A stretch of 64,000 nt of DNA, from the NCBI GenBank assembly GCA_965224285.1, contig OZ245043.1:2790001-2854000 (forward strand), written 5' to 3'. The DNA is from JAJCYK01 sp965224285 (lineage in GTDB: Bacteria; Bacteroidota; Bacteroidia; Cytophagales; Cyclobacteriaceae). The notes beneath the pieces are model-generated. The model saw nothing but the letters and a program-made list of their open reading frames with translations. It searched no databases and was not told where the DNA came from. The position numbers and the translations under genes were made by a program. This document shows positions 17,356 through 26,316 of the stretch, one piece after another. The stretch's first letter is position 1. Every line of letters begins with the position of its first letter.

Positions 17356-18312
17356 TTAATGCCTGAATCGCGGAGTCCGAATGATCTTTCTGCCACCGAC
17401 AGAAACCACTGGTAATGTATAACTTAACATCACTTCGTGGGAAGTTGGTTCCTTCACATCCTGAGCCCGGATAATGTAGTCAAATGCATAACCGAGTTTG
17501 AGTGCATTATCCTTTAGGAAGCTATAACCCAGCATACCGACCATGGCGTCGGACTGTCTGAAAGAAATACCTCCCCACATGCGTTCCTGGTAGGTCCCCA
17601 TCACATTTACATCAAACGATAGTGAATTGAAATCTGAGACCTTTACAATTAACGATGGAGTCAGGGTAAAATTATAGCTAATGGCATAATCATATGCACC
17701 GGTAATATAGGCGTGTTTTACCAGCGGGTTTCGGGTGGGGTCGTTGCCAAAATCAAACTCTGTATCGAGCAAATGATTTACGCCGACACCAAACCGGTAA
17801 TTCCCTGATTGATAATGGATTCCCAACGCCAGATCAGGTCTTACCTGGGCATCACCGCCAAACACATTTAGCGGATCACCTGGATCTATCCAGCGATATT
17901 CGTCATCGTCGATCGATTGAGAATAAATACCTAAACGAACTCCAAAGCTCAACTTACTTTCATCCGCCACCGCCAGATGATAGGCATAAGAGACTTGAGC
18001 CTCCAAATTATTTAAATTTCCCAGCCGATCATTAACAATATATAAACCCAGGCCATTGGTGGCGCCTAATAAGGTTCCAAAACTAACAATTTGGGTATTA
18101 GGTGCTCCTCCATCATCCAAAGTGGCATTATAACCAGCATATTGGCTCCTGTGTATGGCAGTAAGGGTAGTAAGACCATTGGCCCCAGCTACAGCGGGAT
18201 TGTAATAAAGTGAATTAAACATGTATTGGCTGAACTGAGGGTCTTGCTGGCCGTAAACCGCTACAGATGTACAAAGCAGAACCGTTGTACAAAAGGAGAA
18301 GAGCTTGGTCAT
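17356..18312 (-). CDS. PorP/SprF family type IX secretion outer-membrane protein
   Basis: A beta-barrel outer-membrane protein of 318 residues. The start ATG at 18310-18312 gives a clean signal peptide MTKLFSFCTTVLLCTSVAVYG; an upstream ATG at 18357 would add 15 residues that spoil it. The mature N-terminus QQDPQFSQYMFNSLYYNPAVAG is the PorP/SprF signature (shown here as QQDPQFSQYMFN and YYNPAVAG). Alternating hydrophobic strands follow to the C-terminal end. In Porphyromonas porP heads the porPKLMN operon, and here it lies directly upstream of gldK in the same order, so this is probably the core T9SS PorP and not an adhesin-linked SprF paralogue. Confidence 0.9.
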   Translation of the reverse strand: MTKLFSFCTTVLLCTSVAVYGQQDPQFSQYMFNSLYYNPAVAGANGLTTLTAIHRSQYAGYNATLDDGGAPNTQIVSFGTLLGATNGLGLYIVNDRLGNLNNLEAQVSYAYHLAVADESKLSFGVRLGIYSQSIDDDEYRWIDPGDPLNVFGGDAQVRPDLALGIHYQSGNYRFGVGVNHLLDTEFDFGNDPTRNPLVKHAYITGAYDYAISYNFTLTPSLIVKVSDFNSLSFDVNVMGTYQERMWGGISFRQSDAMVGMLGYSFLKDNALKLGYAFDYIIRAQDVKEPTSHEVMLSYTLPVVSVGGRKIIRTPRFRH

Positions 18313-18459
18313 ACGTATAATGTTACGGCGGATAAATATAACAATTTTTATAAACATCGTGGTTTATAATAAACAAATACTTTAGCTCCGGGTTCCCAGT
18401 CTGGGCAATTATCACGGAGATGGGCAAACGGCTTCTAAGTAGTAGACGTTGACGGGCTC

Positions 18460-19227
18460 TTAATCGTTTATTTTATTGGCCTTTTTTATATAAAGTTCCA
18501 ATGCACCGGTCATAGAAGGGGCATTGGGTAATGGTGCCTGTATGTCAAGATTCAACTCCGCATCCTTGACTGCCTTGGCGGTAGTAGGACCAAAGGCCGC
18601 AATCCTGGTTTTATTTTGCTTGAACTCCGGGAAATTAACAAACAACGAATTGATTCCCGAGGGGCTGTAGAAAGCGATAACATCATAATTCACATTAGCC
18701 AAATCCGAGAGATCAGCAGCCACGGTACGGTAAATTATGGCTTCTGAGTATTGATACCCGTTTTCACCCAGAAAATTAGGGATATCGTCCCTACGGATAT
18801 TGGAGCAAGGGAAAATGTATTTTTCGTTTTTGTGTTTTTTTAATATTTCAATCAGATCCGCTGCAGTGCGTGAGCCAGTAAATATTTTTCGTTTTCTGAT
18901 TACAATATACTTCTGAAGATAATTGCTGGTCTGCTCGGAAATACAAAAGTATTTCATATCGGCCGGCATTTCGATCTTTAGTTCTTTGCAAATGTTGAAA
19001 AAATGGTCCACAGCATTTCTGGAAGTAAAAATCACTGCTGTGTGGTCAAGAATATCTATTTTCTGCTGCCTAAAATCTTTGATGGTTACCGGCTCTACCT
19101 GGATAAAAGGTCTAAAGTCAATCTTCAGATCATATTTTTCCGCCAAGGCGAAATAAGGTGATTTTTTATTCTGAGGCTTTGGCTGGGAAACCAGTATGCT
19201 TTTAACTCTATTTAGATTATTGGTCAT
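18460..19227 (-). CDS. hemD: Uroporphyrinogen-III synthase family protein
   Basis: A 255-residue HemD-fold protein. Two Rossmann-like halves are visible: VKSILVSQPKPQ at the start and AVIFTSRNAVDHFF for the first, YIFPCSNIRRDDIPNFL and VIAFYSPSGINSLF for the second, with the closing RIAAFGPTTAKAVKDAEL. HemD closes hydroxymethylbilane to uroporphyrinogen III. A gene of this type beside DUF4271 and porP is a recurring Bacteroidota arrangement. HemD sequences are poorly conserved, so a HemD-like protein with another role cannot be excluded from sequence alone. Confidence 0.85.
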   Translation of the reverse strand: MTNNLNRVKSILVSQPKPQNKKSPYFALAEKYDLKIDFRPFIQVEPVTIKDFRQQKIDILDHTAVIFTSRNAVDHFFNICKELKIEMPADMKYFCISEQTSNYLQKYIVIRKRKIFTGSRTAADLIEILKKHKNEKYIFPCSNIRRDDIPNFLGENGYQYSEAIIYRTVAADLSDLANVNYDVIAFYSPSGINSLFVNFPEFKQNKTRIAAFGPTTAKAVKDAELNLDIQAPLPNAPSMTGALELYIKKANKIND

Positions 19228-19284
19228 CTCTGCAAACCGTCTTTTAAATATTAATGGACCTGTTAATCAATGAAATTCAACCCT

Positions 19285-20424
19285 TCACAAGAATACTCGA
19301 ATCCCAATCAAGAGGGGTAAAATTTCGGTGGTGCAAAGGTAAGAAATTAAATGAATTTTTCTAAACCCACTCCCGGCAATTAACTTGAGCAAGAGCACCA
19401 GGATCCTGGCTCCCAACAGCATAATGAAAACATACACCATAATCTTATATGGAGCAACCTGGTATTGCCCTCCGGTGAAATGTATCACGGTTAAAATCAA
19501 AAAAGTGAAGCTTACGAAAATCATACTAAGCCGCATAAAATCGAAAAAGTGGATAAGAGCGATCTTCTGGAAATTTAACAGTGAACAGAGAGTTTTTATC
19601 AGCAGGTACTTAAGCCCCAGTGAAGCATAAACGATGACCGTCAGGGATAGCCAGCTAATTAAGGAATTACCGAAGCTTTGCAGCGAAATGAAATTAAATA
19701 CTTGAGGAATTCCTCCTAATACATTCCAGAAAAGAATAATTACCAGGCTGATTGCCATACTATGCCCCCATAAAAATAGGGCATTGGCAGAGCTCATGTT
19801 ACGCTGGGTAAGTATTTTTTCCTCCTTAAGAGTGGGCGAAAAAGCCTTTGATAGATTGAAAAAATCCCTGTTGGCCTTAGGGTGCCGGTTAGACAGGAAT
19901 GCATAGAAACCCAGGATGATCAAGACTGCAATAATGTAAAAATCTGTAAAACTGCTATCCGCTCGTTTACGTACCTGCGCGATATTTTCAGTTGTTTCTC
20001 CGACCTGATGTTGATCATTCTTTGCCAGAAGTCTGGTAATCAGATTATTAGGATTTAAGCTCCGATGATAAAAGCTCATGAATAAGCCCTTCCGATCATA
20101 TTGATCTTGCAGGCTGTCAAAATCAAAATACAGACAATTGGCCTCCACAGACTGTTGAATGATCTTATTATTGATGAAAATTGAGGTACCAACCGGCAAG
20201 CAACATTCCAGTACTAAACCAGATTGAACTTCCATATCCAGCATCAGGCCGATCACCGGATAATGTAAACTTGCTCCCCGCACGTATGGCTGGTAGTGTT
20301 CTCCTGAGCGATCTACTGTAAGCCAGTTTTTTTCCAGATCCACAATTGTAGTCCACTTTTCAGCCGCTCCAGCTATCTTGGGCAGAGCGGCCATCAGCAA
20401 TGCCAGGCATATTACCTTAAACAT
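19285..20424 (-). CDS. DUF4271 family membrane protein
   Basis: A 379-residue protein with a signal peptide (residues 1-20, ending GAAEK), a soluble extracytoplasmic region (about 21-160) and seven or so membrane helices from about residue 167 onward. The membrane part fits the DUF4271 family, which in Bacteroidota is repeatedly found next to a uroporphyrinogen-III synthase gene and porP. No catalytic motif is visible and the function is unknown. It overlaps the glycosyltransferase gene upstream by 8 nt and precedes hemD by 57 nt, so all three are likely cotranscribed. Confidence 0.75.
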   Translation of the reverse strand: MFKVICLALLMAALPKIAGAAEKWTTIVDLEKNWLTVDRSGEHYQPYVRGASLHYPVIGLMLDMEVQSGLVLECCLPVGTSIFINNKIIQQSVEANCLYFDFDSLQDQYDRKGLFMSFYHRSLNPNNLITRLLAKNDQHQVGETTENIAQVRKRADSSFTDFYIIAVLIILGFYAFLSNRHPKANRDFFNLSKAFSPTLKEEKILTQRNMSSANALFLWGHSMAISLVIILFWNVLGGIPQVFNFISLQSFGNSLISWLSLTVIVYASLGLKYLLIKTLCSLLNFQKIALIHFFDFMRLSMIFVSFTFLILTVIHFTGGQYQVAPYKIMVYVFIMLLGARILVLLLKLIAGSGFRKIHLISYLCTTEILPLLIGIRVFL

Positions 20425-21433
20425 TCAGTTTTCTGGCTTTAAGAATTACTTCCACCCCGATCATCAGTATAACAATACAGACCGCGGTAATGCCGATCAA
20501 TAGATTATTGCCCATGTCCGAATTGAAAAAATTAAAACCGAATACGATCAGGTTAAAAATAATCAGCAGGGTGAGTACTTCGACCTGAGATAAGCCCAGG
20601 GTCAGCAATTGGTGATGAAGATGGTTTTTGTCCGGATAAAAGGGACTCTTCCCATTAAATATCCGCAATGCAAACACCCTCAAGGTATCAAAGATTGGAA
20701 GGATCATAATACTTACCACAATGGCCGGTGCAGAAGCTATTTGCTGCATCTCTAAAATCTGAATGGCCAATATTGCCAGCACAAAACCGGAAACCAGCGA
20801 TCCGGTATCACCCATAAATACCGTGGCCCGATAAATATTATAACGCAGAAACCCTAAGACTCCACCTGCCAGGGCGAAAGCCACATAAGCATAGGGGGAG
20901 TCAAAATAAAAAAAATAGGCGCCAAAAATCATTGATATCAGTAATACCAGGCTACCTGCCAACCCATCCATACCATCGATCAGGTTAATGGCATTAGTTA
21001 CCCCTACGATTACCAGGAAGGTGAAAAGATAACTAAACCCCAATTCCAGTTCATAAATTCCCAGGAATCCCTGGAAACTGGTTATCCGGATATCCGCCAA
21101 AAACATTACGATTCCCGTAGCCAGTATCTGAATGAAGAATTTCTTAAAAGCGCTTACGGTGGCAATATCATCCTTCACGCCGATAAAAAACAACAACAGG
21201 GTACCGGCCATGAGTTGTTGAATACCCAGTTGAAGCTCTCCAAAGATCATCAAGGAACTCATAAATCCGGTGAAAATAGCTAGCCCACCCAGACGGGGGG
21301 TAGATGAGCGGTGGATGGTGCGATGATTAGGTTCGTCCAGTAAATTTTTGAAATAAGCTACCTGTATGATGGAGGGAACGGCGAAAAGTGCTAGCAAGAA
21401 AGACCAAAAAAATGTAAGGGTCAGGTTCCACAT
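20417..21433 (-). CDS. Undecaprenyl-phosphate sugar-1-phosphate transferase (MraY/WecA family)
   Basis: A 338-residue polytopic enzyme (about ten membrane helices) of the polyprenyl-phosphate N-acetylhexosamine-1-phosphate transferase family. Motifs: DEPNHRTIHRSSTPRLGG near the N-terminus, the DD pair in GVKDDIATVSAF, the catalytic NAINLIDGMDGLAG loop, FMGDTGSLVSGF, and the histidine box PDKNHLHHQLL. The HxxHH-type box and lack of MraY pentapeptide-specific features favour WecA/TagO-like sugar transfer for surface polysaccharide over MraY. It heads the minus-strand unit leading to porP. Confidence 0.92.
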   Translation of the reverse strand: MWNLTLTFFWSFLLALFAVPSIIQVAYFKNLLDEPNHRTIHRSSTPRLGGLAIFTGFMSSLMIFGELQLGIQQLMAGTLLLFFIGVKDDIATVSAFKKFFIQILATGIVMFLADIRITSFQGFLGIYELELGFSYLFTFLVIVGVTNAINLIDGMDGLAGSLVLLISMIFGAYFFYFDSPYAYVAFALAGGVLGFLRYNIYRATVFMGDTGSLVSGFVLAILAIQILEMQQIASAPAIVVSIMILPIFDTLRVFALRIFNGKSPFYPDKNHLHHQLLTLGLSQVEVLTLLIIFNLIVFGFNFFNSDMGNNLLIGITAVCIVILMIGVEVILKARKLNV

Positions 21434-21496
21434 ATCAGATTTGCAACAGTTGCAATTTATATGTTTTGGGGGGCTTTTACAATCATTTAATCAATA

Positions 21497-23224
21497 CTAA
21501 AATTCCGTGACATAGCCGAAGTGTATCTTAGACTGCCGCACATCTAGTTCTTGTGAATCGGACCGACCGACTGCCCACGCCAAATTAAACTTTCCTCCCT
21601 TTACCACAAAACTTATCCCGGCCCCCAATCCTGAAGGTCGATCATTAAACTCTGAAGTTTCCAAGGTGTAACTCATAAGCCAGGCTTTGTCGAAAAATGC
21701 AAATAAGTAGGAATCAGTGTCAAAATAAAACCTGGGCTCTAAAACGGTATAGATATACTCCGAGGCGAAAAAACCATTTTCCGGAAATCCTCTGATAGAC
21801 TTTAATCCACCCAGCCGGAACAGGTCATTAAGAAATAGGCGTTTATTGTAAATACCTCCCCCATGTCCTCTCACCGCCAGAACCCAATGTTGGTTTAACT
21901 TAATAAAATGTTTGACCACTGCCTCCCAGCCTGCCTGGGTGGTGGTGCGGTCAACATTTCGGTAAAGGCTGTCCTGCAAGGCGGAGTTTCTGCGAAGTTT
22001 TCTATTGCCGGCAGAAAGATTGAAACCGAAACTGGTCCCTGAAGTTGGATGTAGATAGTGATCCAGCCTGGCCCACTCATACCCTACCCCATACAAACTG
22101 AGATCGGTATCCGCAAAATCAGGCAACCTGTTACTGGAGCGCAGCTCATGATTTGCCGATAGGCTGGTGGAACGTAATTTCCCAAAAACATTAAAGGTGG
22201 AGTTGGTGCTTAAGGGATAGCTGAGATCAACCTGAAAGTGCGTATTGACAAAGGTTGAGTCTTCTTTCAATAAACCGAATCTAAAGCCTGTATTTAGTGG
22301 GGAACCCAGGATCAGAGGCTGATAAAATTCCAGTTTCATACTTTGCGACCGGGGCTTAAAACTCTCCCAGTTAATTTTCAACTGGCGTCCGTTACCAAAC
22401 ATATTGTATAATGCCAGATTAAATTGGCCGGTAAGCAGGAGTTTCCCTTCCTTATTAACACTGTTGGGTAGAAAACCGATCACCCCATCTATTTGGTTGG
22501 CTGGGCGTTTTGCTACCTCTAAATAAACCGTGGCCTGATTGTTTTGAAAACTCAACTCGGGAGCGGAATTAAGAGTCAGATAAGGCAATCTGGAAAGACG
22601 AGCAGGGATCTTGCCTACAGTTTCTTCAGAGAAAGGCTCTCCGGGCCAGAGCTTTAAATAATTTTGCAAAAACCGCTCATTGGATTTCACCTGACCTGTC
22701 AGTTGTAAATCTCCAAAAGCAATTGAAGGTCCCGGATTAAGATATAATTTAGCCGTGACTTCCGACCCGTTTAGGCTTACTGAATCCAAACCTGCCTCCG
22801 CAAATGGATAGCCGGAGGTTCCCGCCTCCTTTAATAACTTTTGCATCAGATGCGCTACCTCCCGGTAATGAAATGGTTTCGATCTAAAAAATCGCTCCCG
22901 AAAGGATACTTTAGACAATAAAAGGGGGTCAATATTGCCAGCATCCAGCGTGACCCAATGAAAGCGAGGGCCAACCTTGGCCAAAATTTGTAGTTGATGG
23001 GTAGCCGACCACAGTGTATCGAAGCTGGTTTGTAAGTACCCCTCCTGCTGAAGTGTGTGCTTAAATTCCTGAAGATAATCCCACATCTTCAGAGAATCTT
23101 TGAAGGAAGAAGTTAGAGTATATGAATTAATTACCCCTAAATCCTCCTTATTGCCGTGAAATTGCAAAGTGTATTGTTGAGAATGAAGTGGACCTCCGAT
23201 TAAAATAAAACAGTATAGAGGCAA
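21497..23224 (-). CDS. BamA/TamA-like outer-membrane protein
   Basis: An outer-membrane barrel of the Omp85 type, about 575 residues. POTRA-like segments occupy about residues 25-245; a 16-strand-type barrel follows, with LRLGGLKSIRGFPENGFF-like sequence (visible as RLGGLKSIRGFPENG, the conserved L6 loop containing RGF) and a C-terminal strand ending in Phe (IHFGYVTEF). The frame opens with TTG at 23222-23224, but an ATT at 23243-23245 would give the textbook signal peptide MKTCAFILPLYCFILIGG, followed by PLHSQQY, so a rare ATT start is possible. A stop lies five codons above that ATT. Function in assembly or export is inferred from fold only. Confidence 0.85.
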   Translation of the reverse strand: MPLYCFILIGGPLHSQQYTLQFHGNKEDLGVINSYTLTSSFKDSLKMWDYLQEFKHTLQQEGYLQTSFDTLWSATHQLQILAKVGPRFHWVTLDAGNIDPLLLSKVSFRERFFRSKPFHYREVAHLMQKLLKEAGTSGYPFAEAGLDSVSLNGSEVTAKLYLNPGPSIAFGDLQLTGQVKSNERFLQNYLKLWPGEPFSEETVGKIPARLSRLPYLTLNSAPELSFQNNQATVYLEVAKRPANQIDGVIGFLPNSVNKEGKLLLTGQFNLALYNMFGNGRQLKINWESFKPRSQSMKLEFYQPLILGSPLNTGFRFGLLKEDSTFVNTHFQVDLSYPLSTNSTFNVFGKLRSTSLSANHELRSSNRLPDFADTDLSLYGVGYEWARLDHYLHPTSGTSFGFNLSAGNRKLRRNSALQDSLYRNVDRTTTQAGWEAVVKHFIKLNQHWVLAVRGHGGGIYNKRLFLNDLFRLGGLKSIRGFPENGFFASEYIYTVLEPRFYFDTDSYLFAFFDKAWLMSYTLETSEFNDRPSGLGAGISFVVKGGKFNLAWAVGRSDSQELDVRQSKIHFGYVTEF

Positions 23225-23258
23225 TATGAAGGCGCAAGTCTTAATGAGTGGGATTATT

Positions 23259-23266
23259 TAACTTTG
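23259..23266 (+). promoter_or_regulatory. Candidate -7 promoter element for hemW
   Basis: TAACTTTG, an exact TAnnTTTG match, 20 nt before the hemW TTG start. The divergent gap with the BamA-like gene is only about 40-60 bp, so promoters for both must be packed here. Confidence 0.5.
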
Positions 23267-23286
23267 ATGCAATTTAAAAAATATCC

Positions 23287-24411
23287 TTGGCGGGAATCTA
23301 TATCCATATACCATTTTGCAAGCAAGCTTGTCATTATTGCGACTTCCATTTCAGTACCTCACCTGAACTGATTGACCAGATGACCCAGGCAATAGCCAAA
23401 GAACTGTCCATCCGTCAGCCGTACCTGGGTGAGCAGGAGGTAACTTCCATTTATTTTGGAGGTGGCACGCCGAGCCTGTTAACTGGCAGTCATTTAGGTC
23501 AGTTACTGGGGGTTATTTACCAGTACTTTAATGTCAATGCGGAGCCGGAAATAACTTTTGAATCAAATCCGGATGATCTCCATAAAAGCTATCTGGAAAT
23601 GTTGGCCAGGATCGGAATCAACCGCTTGAGTATTGGAGTACAATCTTTTGACAACCGGGTATTGAAATGGATGAACAGGGTGCATGATCAACAACAGGCC
23701 TTGGGTTGCATAAATATGGCCCGAGAGGCCGGGTTTAGCAATCTCAATATCGATTTGATTTTCGGTCTACCAATGGATAGGGATCTCCGAACTGATCTGG
23801 AAATAGGGTTGAAAATGGAAATTCCCCACTTTTCGACCTATCACCTGACCATCGAACCGGGGACAGTTTTTGGATACCAGGTCAGGCAGGGTCTAATGAA
23901 GCCGCTGGAAGAGGATAAAGCTGCTGCGGAATTTGAATTCCTGATCAACAGTCTAACTGCTGGCGGATATGAGCATTATGAGATTTCTAATTTTTCACTC
24001 CCAGGCATGGCCTCCAGGCACAACAGCAGTTATTGGAAGCAGGAGCCCTATTTAGGCGTAGGCCCCAGCGCCCATTCATACGACCTTCAATCACGTCAGT
24101 ACAATGTAGCCAATAATAAGAAGTACCTGATAGGAATGGAGAATAATCACCCTATGACCGAAATTGAGTACTTATCCAGGCCACAAAAAGCCAATGAACT
24201 GATCATGACGGGCCTGAGAACATCATGGGGATTGGATCTTAGTGAGTTGGAACAACTTGCCGGTCCTGAGGCCATTAAGATCAATGAGAAATATCTACAG
24301 TCTCTAAAACAGGAAGGTCTTGCCTTAATTACCAAAAATAAGGTAATATTGACTACCAGGGGTAAGTTGATAGCAGACCGTATTGCCTCAGATTTGTTTT
24401 TAGATACCTGA
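23287..24411 (+). CDS. hemW: Heme chaperone HemW (radical SAM)
   Basis: A 374-residue radical-SAM protein. The CxxxCxxC iron-sulfur motif is C11/C15/C18 and is followed by DF; the fourth cysteine typical of coproporphyrinogen dehydrogenase HemN is absent, so this is HemW, a heme-transfer chaperone. Also visible: the GGGTPS motif, ESNPDDL, IGVQSF and HYEISNFSLPG with a C-terminal HemN domain. The start is TTG at 23287-23289; no in-frame ATG precedes the cluster. The cyclase gene begins immediately after its TGA stop. Confidence 0.94.
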   Translation: MAGIYIHIPFCKQACHYCDFHFSTSPELIDQMTQAIAKELSIRQPYLGEQEVTSIYFGGGTPSLLTGSHLGQLLGVIYQYFNVNAEPEITFESNPDDLHKSYLEMLARIGINRLSIGVQSFDNRVLKWMNRVHDQQQALGCINMAREAGFSNLNIDLIFGLPMDRDLRTDLEIGLKMEIPHFSTYHLTIEPGTVFGYQVRQGLMKPLEEDKAAAEFEFLINSLTAGGYEHYEISNFSLPGMASRHNSSYWKQEPYLGVGPSAHSYDLQSRQYNVANNKKYLIGMENNHPMTEIEYLSRPQKANELIMTGLRTSWGLDLSELEQLAGPEAIKINEKYLQSLKQEGLALITKNKVILTTRGKLIADRIASDLFLDT

Positions 24412-25167
24412 ATGGACACCGTAACGTTCGAATACCGGGGTAAATCATATACTGCCTGTCTCCAGGAAGGCACGGATATTTCAATCCCCATGCGATCAGG
24501 TGCTGATAATCCAAATTGTTATCAGTCCCCTCACCCGGACTTCCATCCTATCACTGACCAAGGATTTATTGGAAGTGTAGCAGAAGGAGGAGCTTGCAAT
24601 CATTTTCAACTTACTTTTACCCCCCACGGCAATGGCACCCATACTGAATGCTATGGTCATATTTCAGCAGACAGCGATGCCACCATTCATAATTGTTTGA
24701 AAAAATTTCATTTTCTGGCTCAAGTGCTAACGGTTACTCCGGAGCTACAGGCAAGTGGAGACAGGGTGATATCCCGCAGCATGATAGCAGAAGCGCTCAT
24801 GGTTCCGGCCCCTGAAGCTGTTATCGTTCGAACCGAACCTAACACCCTATCAAAACAGGTACGAGATTACAGTGGAAGCAACCCCTCTTATTTGGAGGCG
24901 GAGGTAGCTGCATATCTGGCAGACCGGAGAGTACAGCATTTGCTGGTAGATCTACCCTCTGTGGATAGGGAGCAGGATGGAGGCAGATTAGAAGCTCATA
25001 AAGCTTTTTGGCAATTCCCGGAAAACACCAGAAAACAAAGCACTATAACAGAATTGGTTTACCTCCCCCCGGAAGTTCAAGATGGGTTATACTTGTTAAA
25101 CTTGCAGATAGCCAGTTTCATGACGGATGCTAGTCCCAGCAAACCTGTGATCTATCCTCTCAAATAG
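24412..25167 (+). CDS. Cyclase family metal-dependent hydrolase (kynurenine formamidase-like)
   Basis: A 251-residue protein with the cyclase-family metal-binding signature around residues 72-83: H72, GTH at 75-77, Glu79 and His83. Arylformamidases and related metal-dependent hydrolases share this fold; the first carboxylate is Glu rather than the more usual Asp. No signal peptide, so it is cytosolic. It starts at the base after the hemW stop, implying translational coupling, though a shared pathway is not obvious. A second, divergent cyclase-family gene lies at 62408-63169. Substrate unknown. Confidence 0.85.
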   Translation: MDTVTFEYRGKSYTACLQEGTDISIPMRSGADNPNCYQSPHPDFHPITDQGFIGSVAEGGACNHFQLTFTPHGNGTHTECYGHISADSDATIHNCLKKFHFLAQVLTVTPELQASGDRVISRSMIAEALMVPAPEAVIVRTEPNTLSKQVRDYSGSNPSYLEAEVAAYLADRRVQHLLVDLPSVDREQDGGRLEAHKAFWQFPENTRKQSTITELVYLPPEVQDGLYLLNLQIASFMTDASPSKPVIYPLK

Positions 25168-25207
25168 CCAATTCAGCGAATTTTATAAAATAAAATCAAA
25201 TATATTT

Positions 25208-25215
25208 TATATTTG
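25208..25215 (+). promoter_or_regulatory. Candidate -7 promoter element for the small gene at 25234
   Basis: TATATTTG, an exact TAnnTTTG match, 18 nt before the ATG. The region is very AT-rich, so chance matching is likelier than elsewhere. Confidence 0.4.
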
Positions 25216-25233
25216 TAGTATACCCATTATTCC

Positions 25234-25599
25234 ATGTCTGGTGAAGAAAAAAAGTCCTTTCTGCTACTAAAATCCATGATTTTTCATTACCACGGGTTGG
25301 ATGAAGATGAACGTCAAATCCTGCAGCGCACTGCAAAAAAAATACACGCTGAGGAGGAACTGGCATGGGCCAATGATTTCATTGCTAAGGATTACAGCAC
25401 GGCTTTTGAACGAGCCCGTGAGTACTTGAACGGGACTTTGGGGAAACTGGAAAAAGAGCAGAAACTGGATTATCTGGATCAGGTCTGGAAATCGAACTAT
25501 CAAAAAGGGTATATTACCGAAATGGAAGCAACTGCGATGCTTGAGTTAGCCAAAGACTGGGGAATTGAAGCAGAGCTGATCTCAATGGTCAGGAGTTGA
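25234..25599 (+). CDS. Small all-helical protein of unknown function
   Basis: A 121-residue soluble protein, predicted almost wholly helical and charged. It has no signal peptide or membrane segment. The layout of short helices with acidic turns (GLDEDERQIL, ITEMEATAMLELAKDWGI) loosely recalls TerB-like helical bundles, but I cannot assign it. The ATG start has a good -7-like element just upstream. Its stop codon abuts the stop of the convergent LytTR regulator gene with no spacer. It could be a stress or regulatory protein; nothing visible decides. Confidence 0.7.
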   Translation: MSGEEKKSFLLLKSMIFHYHGLDEDERQILQRTAKKIHAEEELAWANDFIAKDYSTAFERAREYLNGTLGKLEKEQKLDYLDQVWKSNYQKGYITEMEATAMLELAKDWGIEAELISMVRS

Positions 25600-26316
25600 T
25601 CACAGGCTCATCATATCTTTAAATCTAGCCGCCTGCCTACGGCTTACCTCAATATTCTCACCTCCTTTCAGTTGCACCATTAGTCCGCCATTGAACCATG
25701 GTTCAATTTTTTCGATCCAGGTCAGGTTAATGATATGCTTACGGCTGGCTCTGAAAAATGTACGGTCATCTAATTTTTGATCCAGGGCATTTAGGGATTT
25801 ATGTATCATCGGTCGATTGCCATCAAAGTACACTTTAATGTAATTCCCCTCTGATTCAAACAACCTTATCCGGGATAGTTGTACAAACCAACAACGTTCA
25901 CCGTCTTTTACGAACACCTGGTCATCGATCCCTAATTTGGGGTCTGGGGTAGGGTCAGGGTCTGTGTTGTTGGTATCCGGTAATTTTTTTAGACTTTCCT
26001 CCAGACGGTCTTTCTGTATGGGTTTTAGCAGATAATCCAAGGCATTGACTTCAAAAGCCTTCAGGGCATACTCATCGTAGGCGGTGGTGAAGATTACCTG
26101 GGGAACCTTGTCCAGCATCTCCAGGAGCTCAAAGCCTGTTTTCCCCGGCATCTGAATGTCAAGGAATAACAATTCCGGCTGTAGCTTATTGATCTGCTCC
26201 AAGGCATCATCGGCGTTCATGGCCTCCCCAACTATTTCTATCTCTCTGAAATCTTCAAGCAATGACCTCAGTTCCTTACGAGCCAACCGCTCATCATCAA
26301 TAATTAGTGCTTTCAT
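25600..26316 (-). CDS. LytTR-family response regulator
   Basis: A 238-residue regulator: receiver domain (residues 1-120) with acidic pocket D7/D8, phospho-acceptor D53 (FLDIQMPGK) and the LKP motif near residue 100; a Pro/Asp-rich linker; and a C-terminal LytTR DNA-binding domain (FVKDGERCWFVQLSRIRLFE, then FRASRKHIINL). It overlaps the upstream histidine-kinase gene by 4 nt, a classic LytS/LytTR pair. Targets cannot be read from sequence; an adjacent envelope or respiratory gene is possible. Its 3' end abuts the convergent gene at 25599. Confidence 0.95.
   Translation of the reverse strand: MKALIIDDERLARKELRSLLEDFREIEIVGEAMNADDALEQINKLQPELLFLDIQMPGKTGFELLEMLDKVPQVIFTTAYDEYALKAFEVNALDYLLKPIQKDRLEESLKKLPDTNNTDPDPTPDPKLGIDDQVFVKDGERCWFVQLSRIRLFESEGNYIKVYFDGNRPMIHKSLNALDQKLDDRTFFRASRKHIINLTWIEKIEPWFNGGLMVQLKGGENIEVSRRQAARFKDMMSL

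Noticed and set aside
18358..18459. Possible terminator between hemD and porP
   Set aside because: Only a weak CCCAG/CTGGG stem without a U-tract; not supported as a terminator.
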